Shown: positions 22,241-33,228 of the stretch, piece by piece
How the letters are laid out: each line of letters opens with the position of its first letter
Position numbering within the stretch: the first letter of the stretch is position 1
Source of the DNA: Gnetum montanum
Lineage: Eukaryota; Streptophyta; Gnetopsida; Gnetales; Gnetaceae
Assembly (NCBI GenBank): GCA_015680685.1
Contig: MNCI01010150.1
Coordinates: 694,345-751,317 of the forward strand
Reading direction: 5' to 3'
DNA: 56,973 bases
Made by a program: the position numbers and the translations under genes
The notes under the pieces: generated by a model
Told to the model about the DNA's origin: nothing
The model's database searches: none
Seen by the model: only the letters and a program-made list of their open reading frames with translations

Positions 22241-22930
22241 GCCTGAATGACCCACAAATTGTAAAATACATTGAACCTGGTCAAAGAAAACCCTAGCCAA
22301 ACCCTAGCCCAACCCTATAAATACCCTATCAATTCACACAATCTGGAGGAGGCAAGAGAAGCAAAGCAAAAGCAGCAAGAGAGAAGGGAGAGGAAGAGGC
22401 AAAGATTAGAGATATTGGAAATTCTGAAGGAGGACAGAACTTGCAATCCTTGGGTGCTCGACACATTCAATTTTTGGCTTCCAATTTCTTCTTACATCGT
22501 CGCATCATTGTGTCATATCTTTCTGGGGCTAGGCGTTTGACTTGCCATTCACACTTGTGCAACTACGCTTTGACCGGTGCACATTATTTTTAAAATAATA
22601 CAATACAGTTTCATCATTTCCTCCTATTTACATTATTTACTTTGGTTTATGCTTTGTTTGCAATATAATTCTATTCACGTACACTTTATTTACATTTCGT
22701 ATCATTGTTTACATTTCGTTTACATCCTGTTTACGATAACCCCAGCGCTAGCCATAGCTTACGCTCGGGGAAGTCCTTGGTTGATTTGCGTGCAAACCAT
22801 CCAAGGCACTCTACCTTCGTTCCCTTTTCCAGCTTGCCCTCAAGTGAAGGCAGGGTCAGCTGTGGCTGTCCAACGATCTCTTGGTGTTTGTTTCCTTTCC
22901 AACCTTACACCAACGATTTAGGATGGTGCA
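22241..22930 (+). mobile_element. Solo or truncated LTR inserted in the gag of element 1
   Basis: Gag homology stops near 22230 and resumes at 22931. The insert has its own TATAAATA (22316-22323), a leader rich in AAGAGAGAAGG, and a right part (CGCTCGGGGAAGTCCTTG..., CCAGCTTGCCCTCAAG...) that aligns with the U5 end of the element 2 LTR read on its minus strand. It ends in CA at 22930, as that LTR does. Orientation is plus, opposite to element 1. The left end is not resolved and I find no target duplication (ACCTC follows the right end), so it may be truncated. Confidence 0.65.
22288..22323 (+). promoter_or_regulatory. Telo-box-like motifs and TATA box in the inserted LTR
   Basis: AAAACCCTAGCC and CAAACCCTAGCC stand in tandem directly before CCCTATAAATACC. 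AAACCCTA is the known plant telo-box promoter motif, so this looks like a compact LTR core promoter. Confidence 0.5.
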
Positions 22931-25133
22931 ACCTCATTTTCCATAGAGGCCACTATGGCTATTGTAGCCTTACCCTTGTCCTTCTTCATGAAGGTGTTCT
23001 TATATGTAATGTAGGATAGGTCTTTGCTAGCTTCAACCACATCTTGTATACTCTTAGTTTGGGCAAAAGCTTGACTAAGAGTGTGCAGAGCGAGGTAATA
23101 TAGCTTAGAATTGATAAAGTTGTTTACTACACCCTTAAAGATGGCCAGCAAGTGGGCCTCCGCGATGGGATTGCAGATTTCATTAAGGGTTGCGCTCCAG
23201 TGTTGGATGAACTTCTGGACTAGTTCCAGCTAGTCTTGTTTTGCACTCATTAACTAGTCTAGCGTGACCTCTGGTCTCAAGTTGTACTTGAAACACATCA
23301 CAAACTCGGTTAGAAGCTCCTTTAGGGTTGATATGGAGGAGCATGGAAGGGCATGGTACTAGTCCAGGGCTTTTGTGGTCAAAGACATGGCAAAGACGCA
23401 GATGATTGTGTGTGGCCATTATTGTAGAAGAAGGGACTTAAACCTAAATGTAACAAGGTGTGCATTGGGATCCCCTTCCCTATTGTATTTTGTAAAATGG
23501 GGAAGGAACATCCTTGGGGGTAGCATTAATGCAGAGACTGTTGGGTTGATGGGATTGTCCTGGTAGAAGTCCATGACTTGTACCATGTTAGACCTGACAG
23601 CCTTGAGGTGTTTTATTTCCTCAGTAAGGGTCTAGATGAGCTGGAATGATTGATCTAGTCCCAGGAATGATGTTGATGTTTGGGGAACTACCAGGGTAGC
23701 TCCCATCTATGGAGTGGTAGGGGCAACAACATGACCCATTGGCGATGCCGTTGGGGTGACCCTTGTGAACTATGCTATTGGTGCTATCCACCACCCGGTA
23801 GGTGGTGATATGAGGTGGCCTGCTTGCATGGCCAGTGGAATAGACCATAGTCCCACACTGGGTTGTACCATTTGTGGGGCTTGGTGGGTTTGATGGCGAA
23901 TTTAGTGAGACATCTGCAATGGTAGCATAGTAGAAGGAGAAGTGAATGGGATCCAGCACATGGATGGGCCTAGGCCCACTGCTGACGGTGGGACAGGTGT
24001 AAATGTAGGAATAGAGGTGGAAGCTGGATGTAATTGAGAGATAAGTATGGTGTGAATGTGTGGCAAGGTAGCTGTAATGGATGCATGATGGGATGTAGGA
24101 ATGGATTGATGAACAGTTTGCGGAGGAATAGTGGCTGAGAATGAAACATGGGAATAGGGGCATTCGTATGCCAAAGGGATAGCATGGCTACCCGTTGTTG
24201 GTGGAATTGTGGATTGTGGCAAAGCAGTTGTGATCATAAAGGGAGTAGCTAAAAAAAATGTGTTTGTCCAGAAAGACAAGGTAGGAGGGATGGTGGTAGG
24301 GTTAACCTGCCCCCCACCTTCGGACTGGGAATCTAGTTCCTCTTGCCCATCCTAGAAAGCCTCGTCATGATGGGACATTATGTCTTGAAGCTCCCTAGAT
24401 CTAATTACTTGGATCAGCTGATCTATAAGTCATTGGTTCATTTGCGTTAATGAGATGGAAATGCTAGGAGTGGGGATAAATTCCTTCTTATTGCAGTAAG
24501 TGAACTCGAAGCTATGTTTGTCTTCGAGTTCTTGCACATCTAAGGGAAGGTTTGCCTACACCTTGGCATAGAGAAAGTTGTATTGCTTATGTTGTTGGGC
24601 CACATCCTCAGGTCCCCGATTTTGGATCCTGAGGGATCGACATGGCCCCAGCCCTGGGCTGAGTGGTTGTTTGACACCTATGAACCCTTGAACAGTGAAG
24701 GGAACCTCAATGTTAGAGGTGGTAGCAATGGTTCTTGGCGAAGTCATTGTCATAAAGCTAAATGGGTTTGCAAACGAGGAAAACAAGAAGATTGGAAGGC
24801 AATCAAAGGCTTTATGTCTTGTAGGATCCCGAAGGAACTATCAAAGTGATCGATCTTCACCACACGATGTGTAAACAACTGCAAGAGGGTGTCAATTTTA
24901 CACTAGTGCATGATAGGGTATAGAACGCATGCAAGACTACTGTAAAACAAAGGGTCAAATGGAAATCGGAGGCTTTATGTCCTATTGGGTTTCGAAGGAA
25001 CCGTCGAAGCGACTGATCTGCACCACATGATGCATAAACAACCACAGAAGGGTGTCAAGTTTACACTAGTGGATGTTGGGGTGCAGAACGCTTACAGGAC
25101 TACTATATAAAATGGAAAAGGCACTGACAAGGT
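22931..25133 (-). other. 5' leader and gag N-terminal region of element 1
   Basis: Gag coding homology runs from 22931 to about 24560. From there to the primer-binding site I see no gene, but a tandem duplication of about 163 bases (24800-24962 and 24963-25125; GGCTTTATGTC at 24808 and 24971). Confidence 0.6.
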
Positions 25134-25149
25134 CCTCCTTCTAGCGCCA
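25134..25149 (-). promoter_or_regulatory. Primer-binding site of element 1
   Basis: TGGCGCTAGAAGGAGG on the minus strand, six bases inside the 5' LTR end. TGG is the usual complement of a tRNA 3' CCA. Element 2 shares the first twelve bases. I cannot say which tRNA it matches without a search. Confidence 0.7.
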
Positions 25150-25155
25150 GAAAAC

Positions 25156-26984
25156 TGTAGTGACTGAAAACATCGACGACTGGAAACACTAAGAGGTTGT
25201 TGGTTGGACAGTTTTAATCCTGGGTTCGCGCGAGGGCTGTGCTGGATAAAATGGAAATGGGGTACCTTGAACGATCTGGTCGATCAGACAAGGACTTAAT
25301 CAGTGTCACTAAACCTTTTGCAAATGTGTAACTTGAAAAATAGTGTTTATAACATAGAATAATGATTATTATATGCGATGAAACAAAAAATGATGTAAAA
25401 TACAATGATAAGCAGAAGAGTAAAGTAAACTGAAGTTAAGAAATGCATTGCTTCAAAGCTATGGCTTTACTTTGTCAAGGTGGATATAATTGGTTGCACG
25501 ATGCTGGGAAACACAGAGATCCCAAAAGTAACCAGAGACATTCAAAGCAAGCAAACTGTGCACTTGAACACAGTTTGAAAAGCTAACAATGCGAAATGCT
25601 ATAAAATTAATGGAAAGGAGTTAACAGAATGCCAAACAGGAATGCTAATTGTTTGATTTTTTCAACTCCAGAATGTTTACAATGCTCAAGATTGCCAAAT
25701 TGATTCTTGCCAAGCCAAATTTTTGCCAAACTTACCAACAATCTTTGCCAGCTTGCCAATTTTTTACCAACAGGTTTATCCTTCGAATTGCCAAAATGCC
25801 AACCAGTGTCCAAAATTTGCCAACCCGTAAATTTTTGCGAACCCTTTGAGCATTACTCATTGGGGTATTTATAGGGCCAGGAGCACGTGAAAGATGCAGT
25901 TTAGACACCACATGTCCTGGGCCCACAAGGTGTTGATGTGTCTGCACTGCATGAACATGCAAAGCTGATTGACTGACAAGTCGACCATGCTACAATCACG
26001 CTATCGAAACTAGAGATGCTGGATCAGGTATGCCAACGATGCAAAAAAGGAGTGAAGTGCACCGATGTAGCATAGCCTCCTGCTACACTGTGGAGCATAG
26101 CATGTTTGGCTTAGCATGGTTGCTTACTATGCTTTGCTACGCTATGTAGCATAGCATAGTGTAGCCACCAATTTGAAGAAGAAGTTTGTGTTGGAGTCAA
26201 TTACAAATACTGGAAGCTTTCGAAGTGTGTTGGTTGGCTCTATATGTTTGCTACGCTATGCTATGCTACGTAGCATAGCACAGCATAGCAACTGACTCTA
26301 ATTGTAATTTTCATTGCGAACATTTGAAAATCATGCTGAAAATTTGCAACTCTTGCTCTTTGCGACGTGAAACTTGCGAACTTGCTGATCTTGCATTCTG
26401 AGATGCCTTTCATTGTTCTTGCATTATCCTACGTTGTGCTATGCTACGTAGCGTAGCATAGCATAGCAACCAAAATAGCCTGCTCTTTTGCTTAAACTGC
26501 TACTTTTCTAGTGAAGGAGCCTTGCTGAAGGACTTGAAGTTGAGCGAAGCAACTGGTTTTGAAAGGCCGGAGGTGCTTGCTAAGTGCAATTGAGATCACT
26601 AAGTAAGCTGGGCCTCTCTATCTTGCTTTTGCTACGCTGTGCTACACTGCGTAGCATAGCGCTTCATATTGCAACTATCTTCTGAGGCTTGCTATGCTAC
26701 ATAGCATAGCAAACTTCTTGACTAGAAAACTTGTCAAACTATTTTTTTCAACCTAAGCACCACTGATAATCCCATGCATGCTTCTGAGTAGAATGTCAGC
26801 TGGATGAACCAACCAGGTGGGTAGGCCGGAGAGTTCGTTGGGCCTGTCAACACCGAACGTAGAAAATTTGCCGAATTGGACAGTCTAAACTCAGAGAATC
26901 CATTTCTTGCCAAAGTGACATGACGTTACCTGAATTCCAAGGACCTGGTGAAGCAAGATTGCCTTGAAAATTTAGGGTGTTTCA
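25156..26984 (-). repeat. 5' LTR of element 1
   Basis: 1,829 bp, plus-strand start TGTAGTGACTG and end GTGTTTCA, partner of 7610-9428. TATAAATA (minus) at 25866-25873 would drive the genomic RNA of the element. The palindrome cluster is at 26130-26710, with GCTACGTAGC-type cores at about 26265 and 26440. Confidence 0.92.
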
Positions 26985-26989
26985 ATCAA
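26985..26989. repeat. Target-site duplication of element 1 (right)
   Basis: ATCAA, identical to 7605-7609. Confidence 0.9.
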
Positions 26990-27690
26990 CACTGAGCAAA
27001 ATTCTTATAGTTTGTTTTTGTAGCTTAAATTTAGAGTTAGAGTGAATGGTTGTAGTATGGGGAATAATAATTGTATAAAGTCTTTATTTGAGTGGATTGT
27101 TCTATGATGTAATTCATGAATAAAAAGAAAGATTAAGATTAATTTTCATCATTGTAACATATTACTTAGCTTAATTTTATCTTTCATCATGTTTACTTTT
27201 ATTCATTCATTTATATTTTCTATGCACTTTACGTTTTCAATGTCTCTTAGTAAGATGATATATGTACAAATAGTTTCGAGTGGAATGTATAACTCTTTAG
27301 TAACCAAATAGGGACTTCACTTGATTTGCTTAGTTGTGAAATCACTTGGTAATCCTAGTAATAGTTACATCAGCCCAAGATGTATACGAAAAACTATGAA
27401 TAGTTGCTTATCACCATAGGCTATAATAGATTTACATTCCTGTCACACAGACTTAGAATCTATAATCATTTTTACTATGTTGGCATGTAGCATAATTCAA
27501 TATGAATAACATCAACATATCATATACCTCACTAAGAGTTAAACCATAGAAATTAAACTCCACTAACTCTAAGTGAGAAGATAACGATTACGAACTAAAC
27601 ATCAACTACCAATACATTTGTAGTGTGCATCATGAATTATGATCAGGTTGCACATGAATACTTGTGACTTGTATGGTTGACTGTTGGAAT
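26990..27690 (+). repeat. Right part of the type-A LTR-like repeat cut by element 1
   Basis: Continues 7425-7609 and aligns with about 4210-4905: AATAAAAAGAAAGATTAAGATTA, then GAAATCACTTGGTAATCCTA, ATAGTTACATCAGCCCAAG, TTATCACCATAGGCTA, CATATACCTCACTA and GAATACTTGTGACTTGTATG all have close partners in the first copy. Confidence 0.55.
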
Positions 27691-27847
27691 GTCCAATTAC
27701 TCATTATTATGGTCGTTGCCATGGATGTGTCACTATTTGCTAAGTAGTTGATTTTACATAGTTTGCTGTATCAAGCATCACAAAGTATATTTTTCACACT
27801 TAGAATAATTTTCCCAAAAGTACATAGTTAAGCATCAAATACATAAC

Positions 27848-28237
27848 ATGGCTTCTACAACTAAGGAGAAATTTTCACCTACTACTGAGTTTAATGAAAA
27901 TAATGATAAGGATTGTAATGAAGAATATTAGAGTTTATTGATGTAGACCAGGTGTTCTTATGCTCACAATGATCCTTATTATCTTGACTTCATATTTATT
28001 TTTCACTAGGGTGAACAATTTAGATATAGAGATTTTCAGGAAAACATTATCTTGCCACCAAAACATTCAACACCATCAATGCTTCAAGCAACTCTTATGA
28101 GGTCCAACCTTGATCATGTATAAAAAAGGTACCATATCATCCAACACATGACCAGGCCATACTAGCCAAGGGAGGCTCAAGTAAGAAGGAATATCATCTT
28201 AGAGGCAAGACATGAACATGACAAGGGAAAGAAAAAA
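27848..28237 (+). pseudogene. Decayed start of an unknown reading frame after a type-A repeat
   Basis: ATG at 27848 opens MASTTKEKFSPTTEFNENND and continues with stops at TAG/TAA through YAHNDPYYLDFIFIF, GEQFRYRDFQENIILPP and REAQVRRNIILEARHEHDKG to the edge of the type-B repeat. Its place just downstream of an LTR-like repeat suggests the start of a gag gene, but I see no diagnostic motif. Confidence 0.3.
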
Positions 28238-28725
28238 AATACTGTTGAATATACATAACATTCAACATTATGCATAAAGAATGTGATAAGAAAAATGTAG
28301 AAGAAAATGAAAAGAATGCTTTATTAATGTGGAATAATGTATTTGGATCATGCTTTAAGAGTTTCTTAGGGTTTTCTTCCTTTAACATCTCTTCCTTAGA
28401 GGCAATCTAATATTGTCATCATGGTTAGGATTGTACCCAGCTAGAAGGGATGGCTAGTCACCTTCCTATCTCACTTCGCCTAGCACTCATTAATTGTAAT
28501 TATTGGATTTGAAACTCCATGCTAGTACTATTTCTAATTCTCGAGTATAAATATGTTACATCAAACCTTCCAAGGTCATCTCAAGAGGCATGTTTATTAT
28601 TATAACATGTCATTTTAGGTTTTATTATAACTTGCTCTTTAGGATCTTTTTATAATAATCATATCCTTTGTTATAAAGTGATCCCATGTTTATTACAAAA
28701 CAACTCAATTTGGGAATGGGCATGT
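28238..28725 (+). repeat. Old dispersed repeat, type B, copy 2
   Basis: Direct, diverged copy of 6740-7228 (shared TTTTCTTCCTTT, TAGAGGCAATC, CTCCATGCTA, ATTATTATAACATGTC, TTTGGGAATGGG). Confidence 0.5.
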
Positions 28726-29341
28726 GATAAATAATGTTGGGAATGGAGACCTATGTTTCATTTATTTTGGGTTCCAACACTCTTATTTAATGTAAGTATA
28801 GAAATTAAAGCCTACTCTAGCCTATATGATAAGTACATATTCATAAATTGTCATATACATCATAAATTTATGCTACTATTGTTAGGTTACCAAGTGATCC
28901 ACCATTGGATGTACCAAATGGCATACTATTAAGATTATCAAACATTTATATATTTATGCTCAAAATTGGTTATACTTATTCCATATCTTTAATGTGCATA
29001 TGAAATGTAAATTATTATTCTAAGTACGAAGAAAAGTAAACATTAAGATAAGTACATGAAAATATAAATTGCGTTAAATCTAAATTCTAAGCTAATTTAG
29101 AGTGTCATAATGAAAATAAAGAAATCCTGATGTTATTATTAGTCTTGAGTTATTTCCAAATACAGGTCACTCAAATAAGTCTCCGTTAGTTAATTTACAT
29201 TCATTTTGTGAGCACTTGCTAACTATTTTTATAAGTTACAAGATGAAACTACATGAGTTTGGTTATGCAAGAAATAGTTAATTGCAAGAAATGGTTAAGG
29301 AAAAAGAACTTAACAATTGCACCAAAAAGGAATGCTAGTGG
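28726..29341 (-). repeat. Inverted type-A LTR-like repeat fragment
   Basis: On the minus strand it reads GGATCACTTGGTAACCTAACAATAGT and TATCATATAGGCTAGAGTAGGCTTTAATTT, matching about 4550-4660 of the type-A repeat. It abuts element 2 and may be the 3' LTR side of the Athila-like element whose pol lies at 44328-46798, since both read on the minus strand. Confidence 0.45.
29337..29341. repeat. Target-site duplication of element 2 (left)
   Basis: AGTGG directly before the LTR start TGTACTG. The same bases follow the other LTR at 43067-43071. Confidence 0.9.
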
Positions 29342-30807
29342 TGTACTGTCCGAAATCGTCGGTCTCCGGCTGGAACAGAACAGAGACTAAGAGATCACTG
29401 GGCAAGCATAGAAGACCCTACCTTTGCCTGAGGACAAGCTGGAACTAACGAAGATAGAGTACCTTGAGTGGTCCCCACATGAATTAGACAAGGATTTCCC
29501 CGAACGTACACCAATATATTGTACGCTGGGTTATATGTAAACGGTATAACTAATGTAAAACGGAGCGTAGACGTACAAGGATTTAAACAATAAGCATACA
29601 AGAATGAACGAAAAACTGTAACAAATATTAGCAAAAGAAATGTGGCAATATTATTGCATAATAGAAGTTACAATGCACCGGTCTAACGCAGTTGTGAATC
29701 TGACACAAGGTGGACAGAAGGCTTCGATGGATGCAGGGGGATGATTGTTTGCTAGATTCAGTTGCAAGCACAGTGTGAAGGCTATATGCTCAGCGTGCAG
29801 GGTGGAAGTCCAATCTTAGGATTCTGCATTCTGGATCTTCTCTTTGCCTCTATTGCCCTAAATTTTTGCTCCGCTCTTTCAATTTTCGAGCCCCAATCTG
29901 GTCAAAAATCAGGGTTTTTATACAAGTTTAGATGTTAGACTCAAATATGAGAGGGGATGATTGGCTGTGGGATGCTGGACTCTTGGGTCGGATGACATGT
30001 GGCACGTTGACCGAGTACGAAAGAATGAAATTTTACAAGTGTACAGCGTGCTGCATGCCAGCATGTACTATTGTACATCAGCGTGTACACGCTAGGCGTG
30101 TGAACTCGGTGTACAAACTTGACTAAAATAAAAGAAGTCATTTTTACAAACTACTGCTACAATAGGAAGCATCAAACTCGGCCCTCGGATTTGAATTCGG
30201 ATGTCACGAGAATGCTACCTGTGGATGTTCAACTCGGTTGGACTTGATCTGACATAATTCTAGAGAGCTTTGATTGGTATACATTGTGCTACACACTGGG
30301 CGTACATGCTGTACACACTAGGCATATACGCTGGACATGTAGGATGTACATGCTCAGCGTATGAACTCCAAAGTGCATGATTTCGAGGCCAAAATTCGAT
30401 TTTCTGGAGCCCATGATGATGCCTGACAATTGCTCTGTCCCTATGAGTCGATGCCTTGCACGAAATATTGATCTGGAGTGTCTGTTTCATGTAGTCTTTG
30501 GAGTCACATGCTGGGCGTACACGTCAGTCATACGTGTTGAGCGTACATGCTGGGCATGCACGCTGGGCGTGCATGCTGTCTACTACATACTTAGTGAAAA
30601 CCAAGTATCTTAAGCTCCAAATTTACCATGTTTAATGACAGATGTTGCCGTGGTCTTCTGCGGGTCCTAGGGAACCATTTCTTGTTGAGTTTGACTTTGC
30701 TTGAAGTTGTTTGTGAGGCCCTCAAGCTTCAGTCATGCTAGGGAGCATCATGACCTAACTCGATTCTTGTTGAAGAAGTACTAAGCTCAGAATTTTATGG
30801 TGTTTCA
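29342..30807 (-). repeat. 3' LTR of element 2
   Basis: 1,466 bp, TGTACTGTCCG to GGTGTTTCA on the plus strand, aligned with 41557-43066. TATAAAAA (minus) at 29915-29922. The stretch 30030-30580 is full of words such as TACACGCTAGGCGTG and TACATGCTGGGCAT. Confidence 0.92.
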
Positions 30808-30820
30808 TTGGCCCCTCTTT
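30808..30820 (-). promoter_or_regulatory. Polypurine tract of element 2
   Basis: AAAGAGGGGCCAA on the minus strand directly before the LTR TGAAACACC. Same core as element 1. Confidence 0.8.
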
Positions 30821-31854
30821 GTTGACACTTGGAGGAATTGACCCAAGAAGCATCGACAAAGAAGTACAAAACACCACAAGCAACTTAGTAGTATTGTCCT
30901 TTGACACTTGACTAAATGTCATCGCACCGTGTCTAGTAGTACATAGGTTGGTCAGATGAAGTTTGTGGCTGGATAAGAAAGTAGAAATTGTGGGGATTGG
31001 ATACTAATCAAGGGATTATACATGGCGAAGGGGGTGCTCTGGTATGTGTGCAAGTCATGCTGATCTTTGTCAATAGCCATTGTTTAGCCATTTTCTAGTA
31101 GACTTGGGATCAAAACATGAGATGTATGTCCTTTGGAAGCACAAGACTCTTGTTTGCTATTTAAGAAAACTATTTGGCACTACCAAAGCCATGTGATGAT
31201 GTGTTGCATTATTTGGAGGAACAGGGCCTCTGTTTAGTATTTAAAGGGAACCTATTGGCGGAGATCCAAAGCCATGCAACGAAATGTTACTTGAGCATTT
31301 GAGACATGAGTATTTGCTTTCAAGACAACTACCTTCCTGCCTGATTTTTTTTGGCCGTAGGGCTTCATTTTAATCTTATGTGCATGCTCAAATGCCATGT
31401 TGTGGGTTGCAACTAGTTAAAAGTGTTGCAGTGTGCAATAGCATGCTCAATGTTTCAAGTTGCACTGGGTGTGTTTGGGATGTAACTAAGTAGAATATGT
31501 TGAGGGATAGGTGAGATATGTAATGGGCGATGTAATAATGAATGGATTGATTAGCCTGGTCATGTGTGTTAGGAACAATGTTGTACCTTGCTGTTGTGAC
31601 AAAGTGCATTCTTGTATGAACACCTTTGAGTGTCATCCTGCAAACACAACTCCAAGGAGACAAGAAAACCACGAGTGAGTAAGCAAGCTTAGACTTAAAC
31701 AGCTACTGATGAAACAAAGGCACTAGATGAGATTTCAAGCACTACATATGAATGACAGCCATATTGTTAGGATCAACTAATGACGAGTGAGGCAGTGGCT
31801 CTGATGAAGTTTGAATGCAGCTACAGATCGGGAGGCTAGAGATGAAGTTGCCTG
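30821..31854 (-). other. Element 2 3' untranslated stretch, no gene recognised
   Basis: No supported coding region. The first ~100 bases (TGTTGACACTTGGAGGAATT, then GTATTGTCCTTTGACACTTG) resemble the matching place in element 1. Confidence 0.5.
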
Positions 31855-32335
31855 TTTATAGTCATAGCGGATTGTTGTGGGTTAGTTTTATGTCATAACA
31901 TGTTGGACACTGCCAGTTTAGCGTCGTAGCGGATGGTACATTGCTAGTTTATAGTCTTGGCGGACTATGGAGAGGCAAACTAGTTTATAGTCTTAGCAGA
32001 CTCTGGCGAATGAGACTGTGGTAGTTAATGTCGTACCAGACGAGTGCTAGTTTATTGTCATTGCGGACGTTCTGTGGTATCAGTTTACCATCATGATTCT
32101 AGGATGAGCTATGGTATCAATTTATTGTCATGATTCCAGGATGAGCTGTGGTATCAGTTTATCATCATGATTCCAGGAAAGCTGTGGTATCAGTTTATCA
32201 TCATGATTCCAGGACGAGCTGTGGTATCAGTTTATCATCATGATTCTAGGACGAGTTGTGGTATCAGTTTATCGTCATGATTCCAGGACGAGCTGTGGTA
32301 TCAGTTTATCATCATGATTCCAAGACGAGTGCATA
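31855..32335. repeat. Minisatellite between integrase and 3' LTR of element 2
   Basis: Two blocks. 31855-32070 has GTTTATAGTCATAGCGGATT-type units. 32072-32330 has about seven near-identical 35-38 base units with the core GTGGTATCAGTTTATCATCA and GATTCCAGGACGAGCT. The second block looks recently amplified. Confidence 0.88.
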
Positions 32336-32346
32336 CCTGAGTTCAC

Positions 32347-33228
32347 TCAAACGTAGAACAGTTTCAAGTATAAATGGTTGGTCGGATGCGCTAGTTCATT
32401 CCCTTCCATGTCGGCTAGTTTAAATGCTCCGTTGTCATATGCTTTGGTGACCAAGTAGGGCCCTTCCCAGTTGGCTGAGAATTTATCCGTGTGTTCCCAA
32501 AAGGCTTTGAGTACAAGGTCACCTTCCTTGATAGGATGCTTATGAACATCATGTCGATGGCGTTGTCGTTGTTGCTTTTGCTACCACTCAATCTGATCGA
32601 GCGCACGTGTACATTCCTCCTCCACCGAGTCCAAGTCAACAATGCATAAGTTATTATTTTGGCCATTGTCGAGGAGTCCGGAAAGTGTGATCCTTAAAGA
32701 TGGTACCTGTAACTCCAAGGGTAAGACAGCTTCTGAACCATAAATAAGACTATATGACATTTTACCTGTAGAAGTTTGGTGTGTAGTACGATAAGCCCAT
32801 AGTGCATACACTAACTATTCATGCCATCTTTTCTTGCTTTGAGTAAGCATCATTTTGAGCATTTTGATAAGGATTTTATTTGTAGCTTTAGCTTGTCCAT
32901 TGCTTTGAGGGTAGTATGGAGATGAAAATGAATGTTTGATCCCTAGGCTTTTAGTAAAAGTTCTAGTTTCGGTACTACTGAACTGTGGCCCATTATTAGT
33001 GATGATGGTCATTGGAATGCCAAAACGGGTCATAATGTTTTCAAGAACGAAGTTGCATATGTGTTTGGATGTGGTCTTTCTAAGGGGAATACCTTCTACC
33101 CACTTCATGAAATATTCTGTCGCAGTTATGATGAAGCTATGTTCGACGGAAGATGGGGGAGTTGTCGGCCCGATAATGTCTAACCCCCACTTTTGGAAAG
33201 GCCAAGTGATTTGAGTACAAGTGGTATT
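32347..33228 (-). pseudogene. Integrase of element 2, N-terminally deleted
   Basis: Starts inside CTQITWPFQKWGLDIIGPTT near 33215, so the HHCC zinc finger is absent. The core has EYFMKWVEGIPLRKTTSKHI, ITNNGPQFSS (first Asp of the usual TDNGPQF is Asn) and SPYYPQSNGQAKATNK (Ala replaces the usual Glu of the DDE triad). LWAYRTTHQT, SLIYGSEAVLP and the GPY motif (NWEGPYLVTKAY) follow, ending LYLKLFYV and TGA at 32347-32349. Catalytically dead by these residues. Confidence 0.85.

Larger units (their letters stand above)
20406..24560 (-). pseudogene. gag-protease of element 1, broken
   Basis: Gag builds the particle and the protease matures it. In element sense: a Pro/Thr/Ser-rich N-terminus (24279-23621), a gag core with VVNNFINSKLYYLALHTLSQ (23151-22930), a zinc knuckle-like FCDYHQQCGYDTNPCMALK (near 22010), a linker with repeated PFVIHVP / PFVLRVP / PFVIKGP, then LMSLYDLIMTS and the retropepsin with IDDGATTN (near 20970) and FNLILGRSWLA (20750-20730). 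The frame ends after the protease and a short acidic tail (AWAKLPFQEEDN), before the minisatellite, without a link to pol. A foreign LTR (22241-22930) and several stops break it. The start is uncertain: homology to element 2 reaches at least 24560. Confidence 0.85.
7610..26984 (-). mobile_element. Element 1: Tat/Ogre-type Ty3/gypsy retrotransposon with an antisense gene
   Basis: Complete element of about 19.4 kb on the minus strand. Order in element sense: 5' LTR (26984-25156), primer-binding site, 5' leader with a 163-bp duplication, gag-protease (to 20406), minisatellite, antisense gene (15372-19925 on the plus strand), second minisatellite, reverse transcriptase, two RNase H domains, integrase (to 11112), third minisatellite, polypurine tract and 3' LTR (9428-7610). 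The Tat assignment rests on the FMDGFS reverse transcriptase motif, the second RNase H with NMVEYEGLL and GDSQLV, and the integrase motif PYSLVYGSE. All pol domains carry stops or frameshifts, and a foreign LTR interrupts gag. The element is dead but structurally complete. Confidence 0.92.

Noticed and set aside
22705-23019. Plus-strand open frame across the inserted LTR and gag
   Set aside because: It crosses the insertion border and has no conserved motif. It is produced by U5-like LTR sequence.
23621-24279. Overlapping minus-strand frames of 180 and 125 codons in the gag N-terminus
   Set aside because: Low-complexity Pro/Ser/His/Thr-rich sequence gives open frames in several phases. I treat them as one decayed gag N-terminal region, not separate genes.
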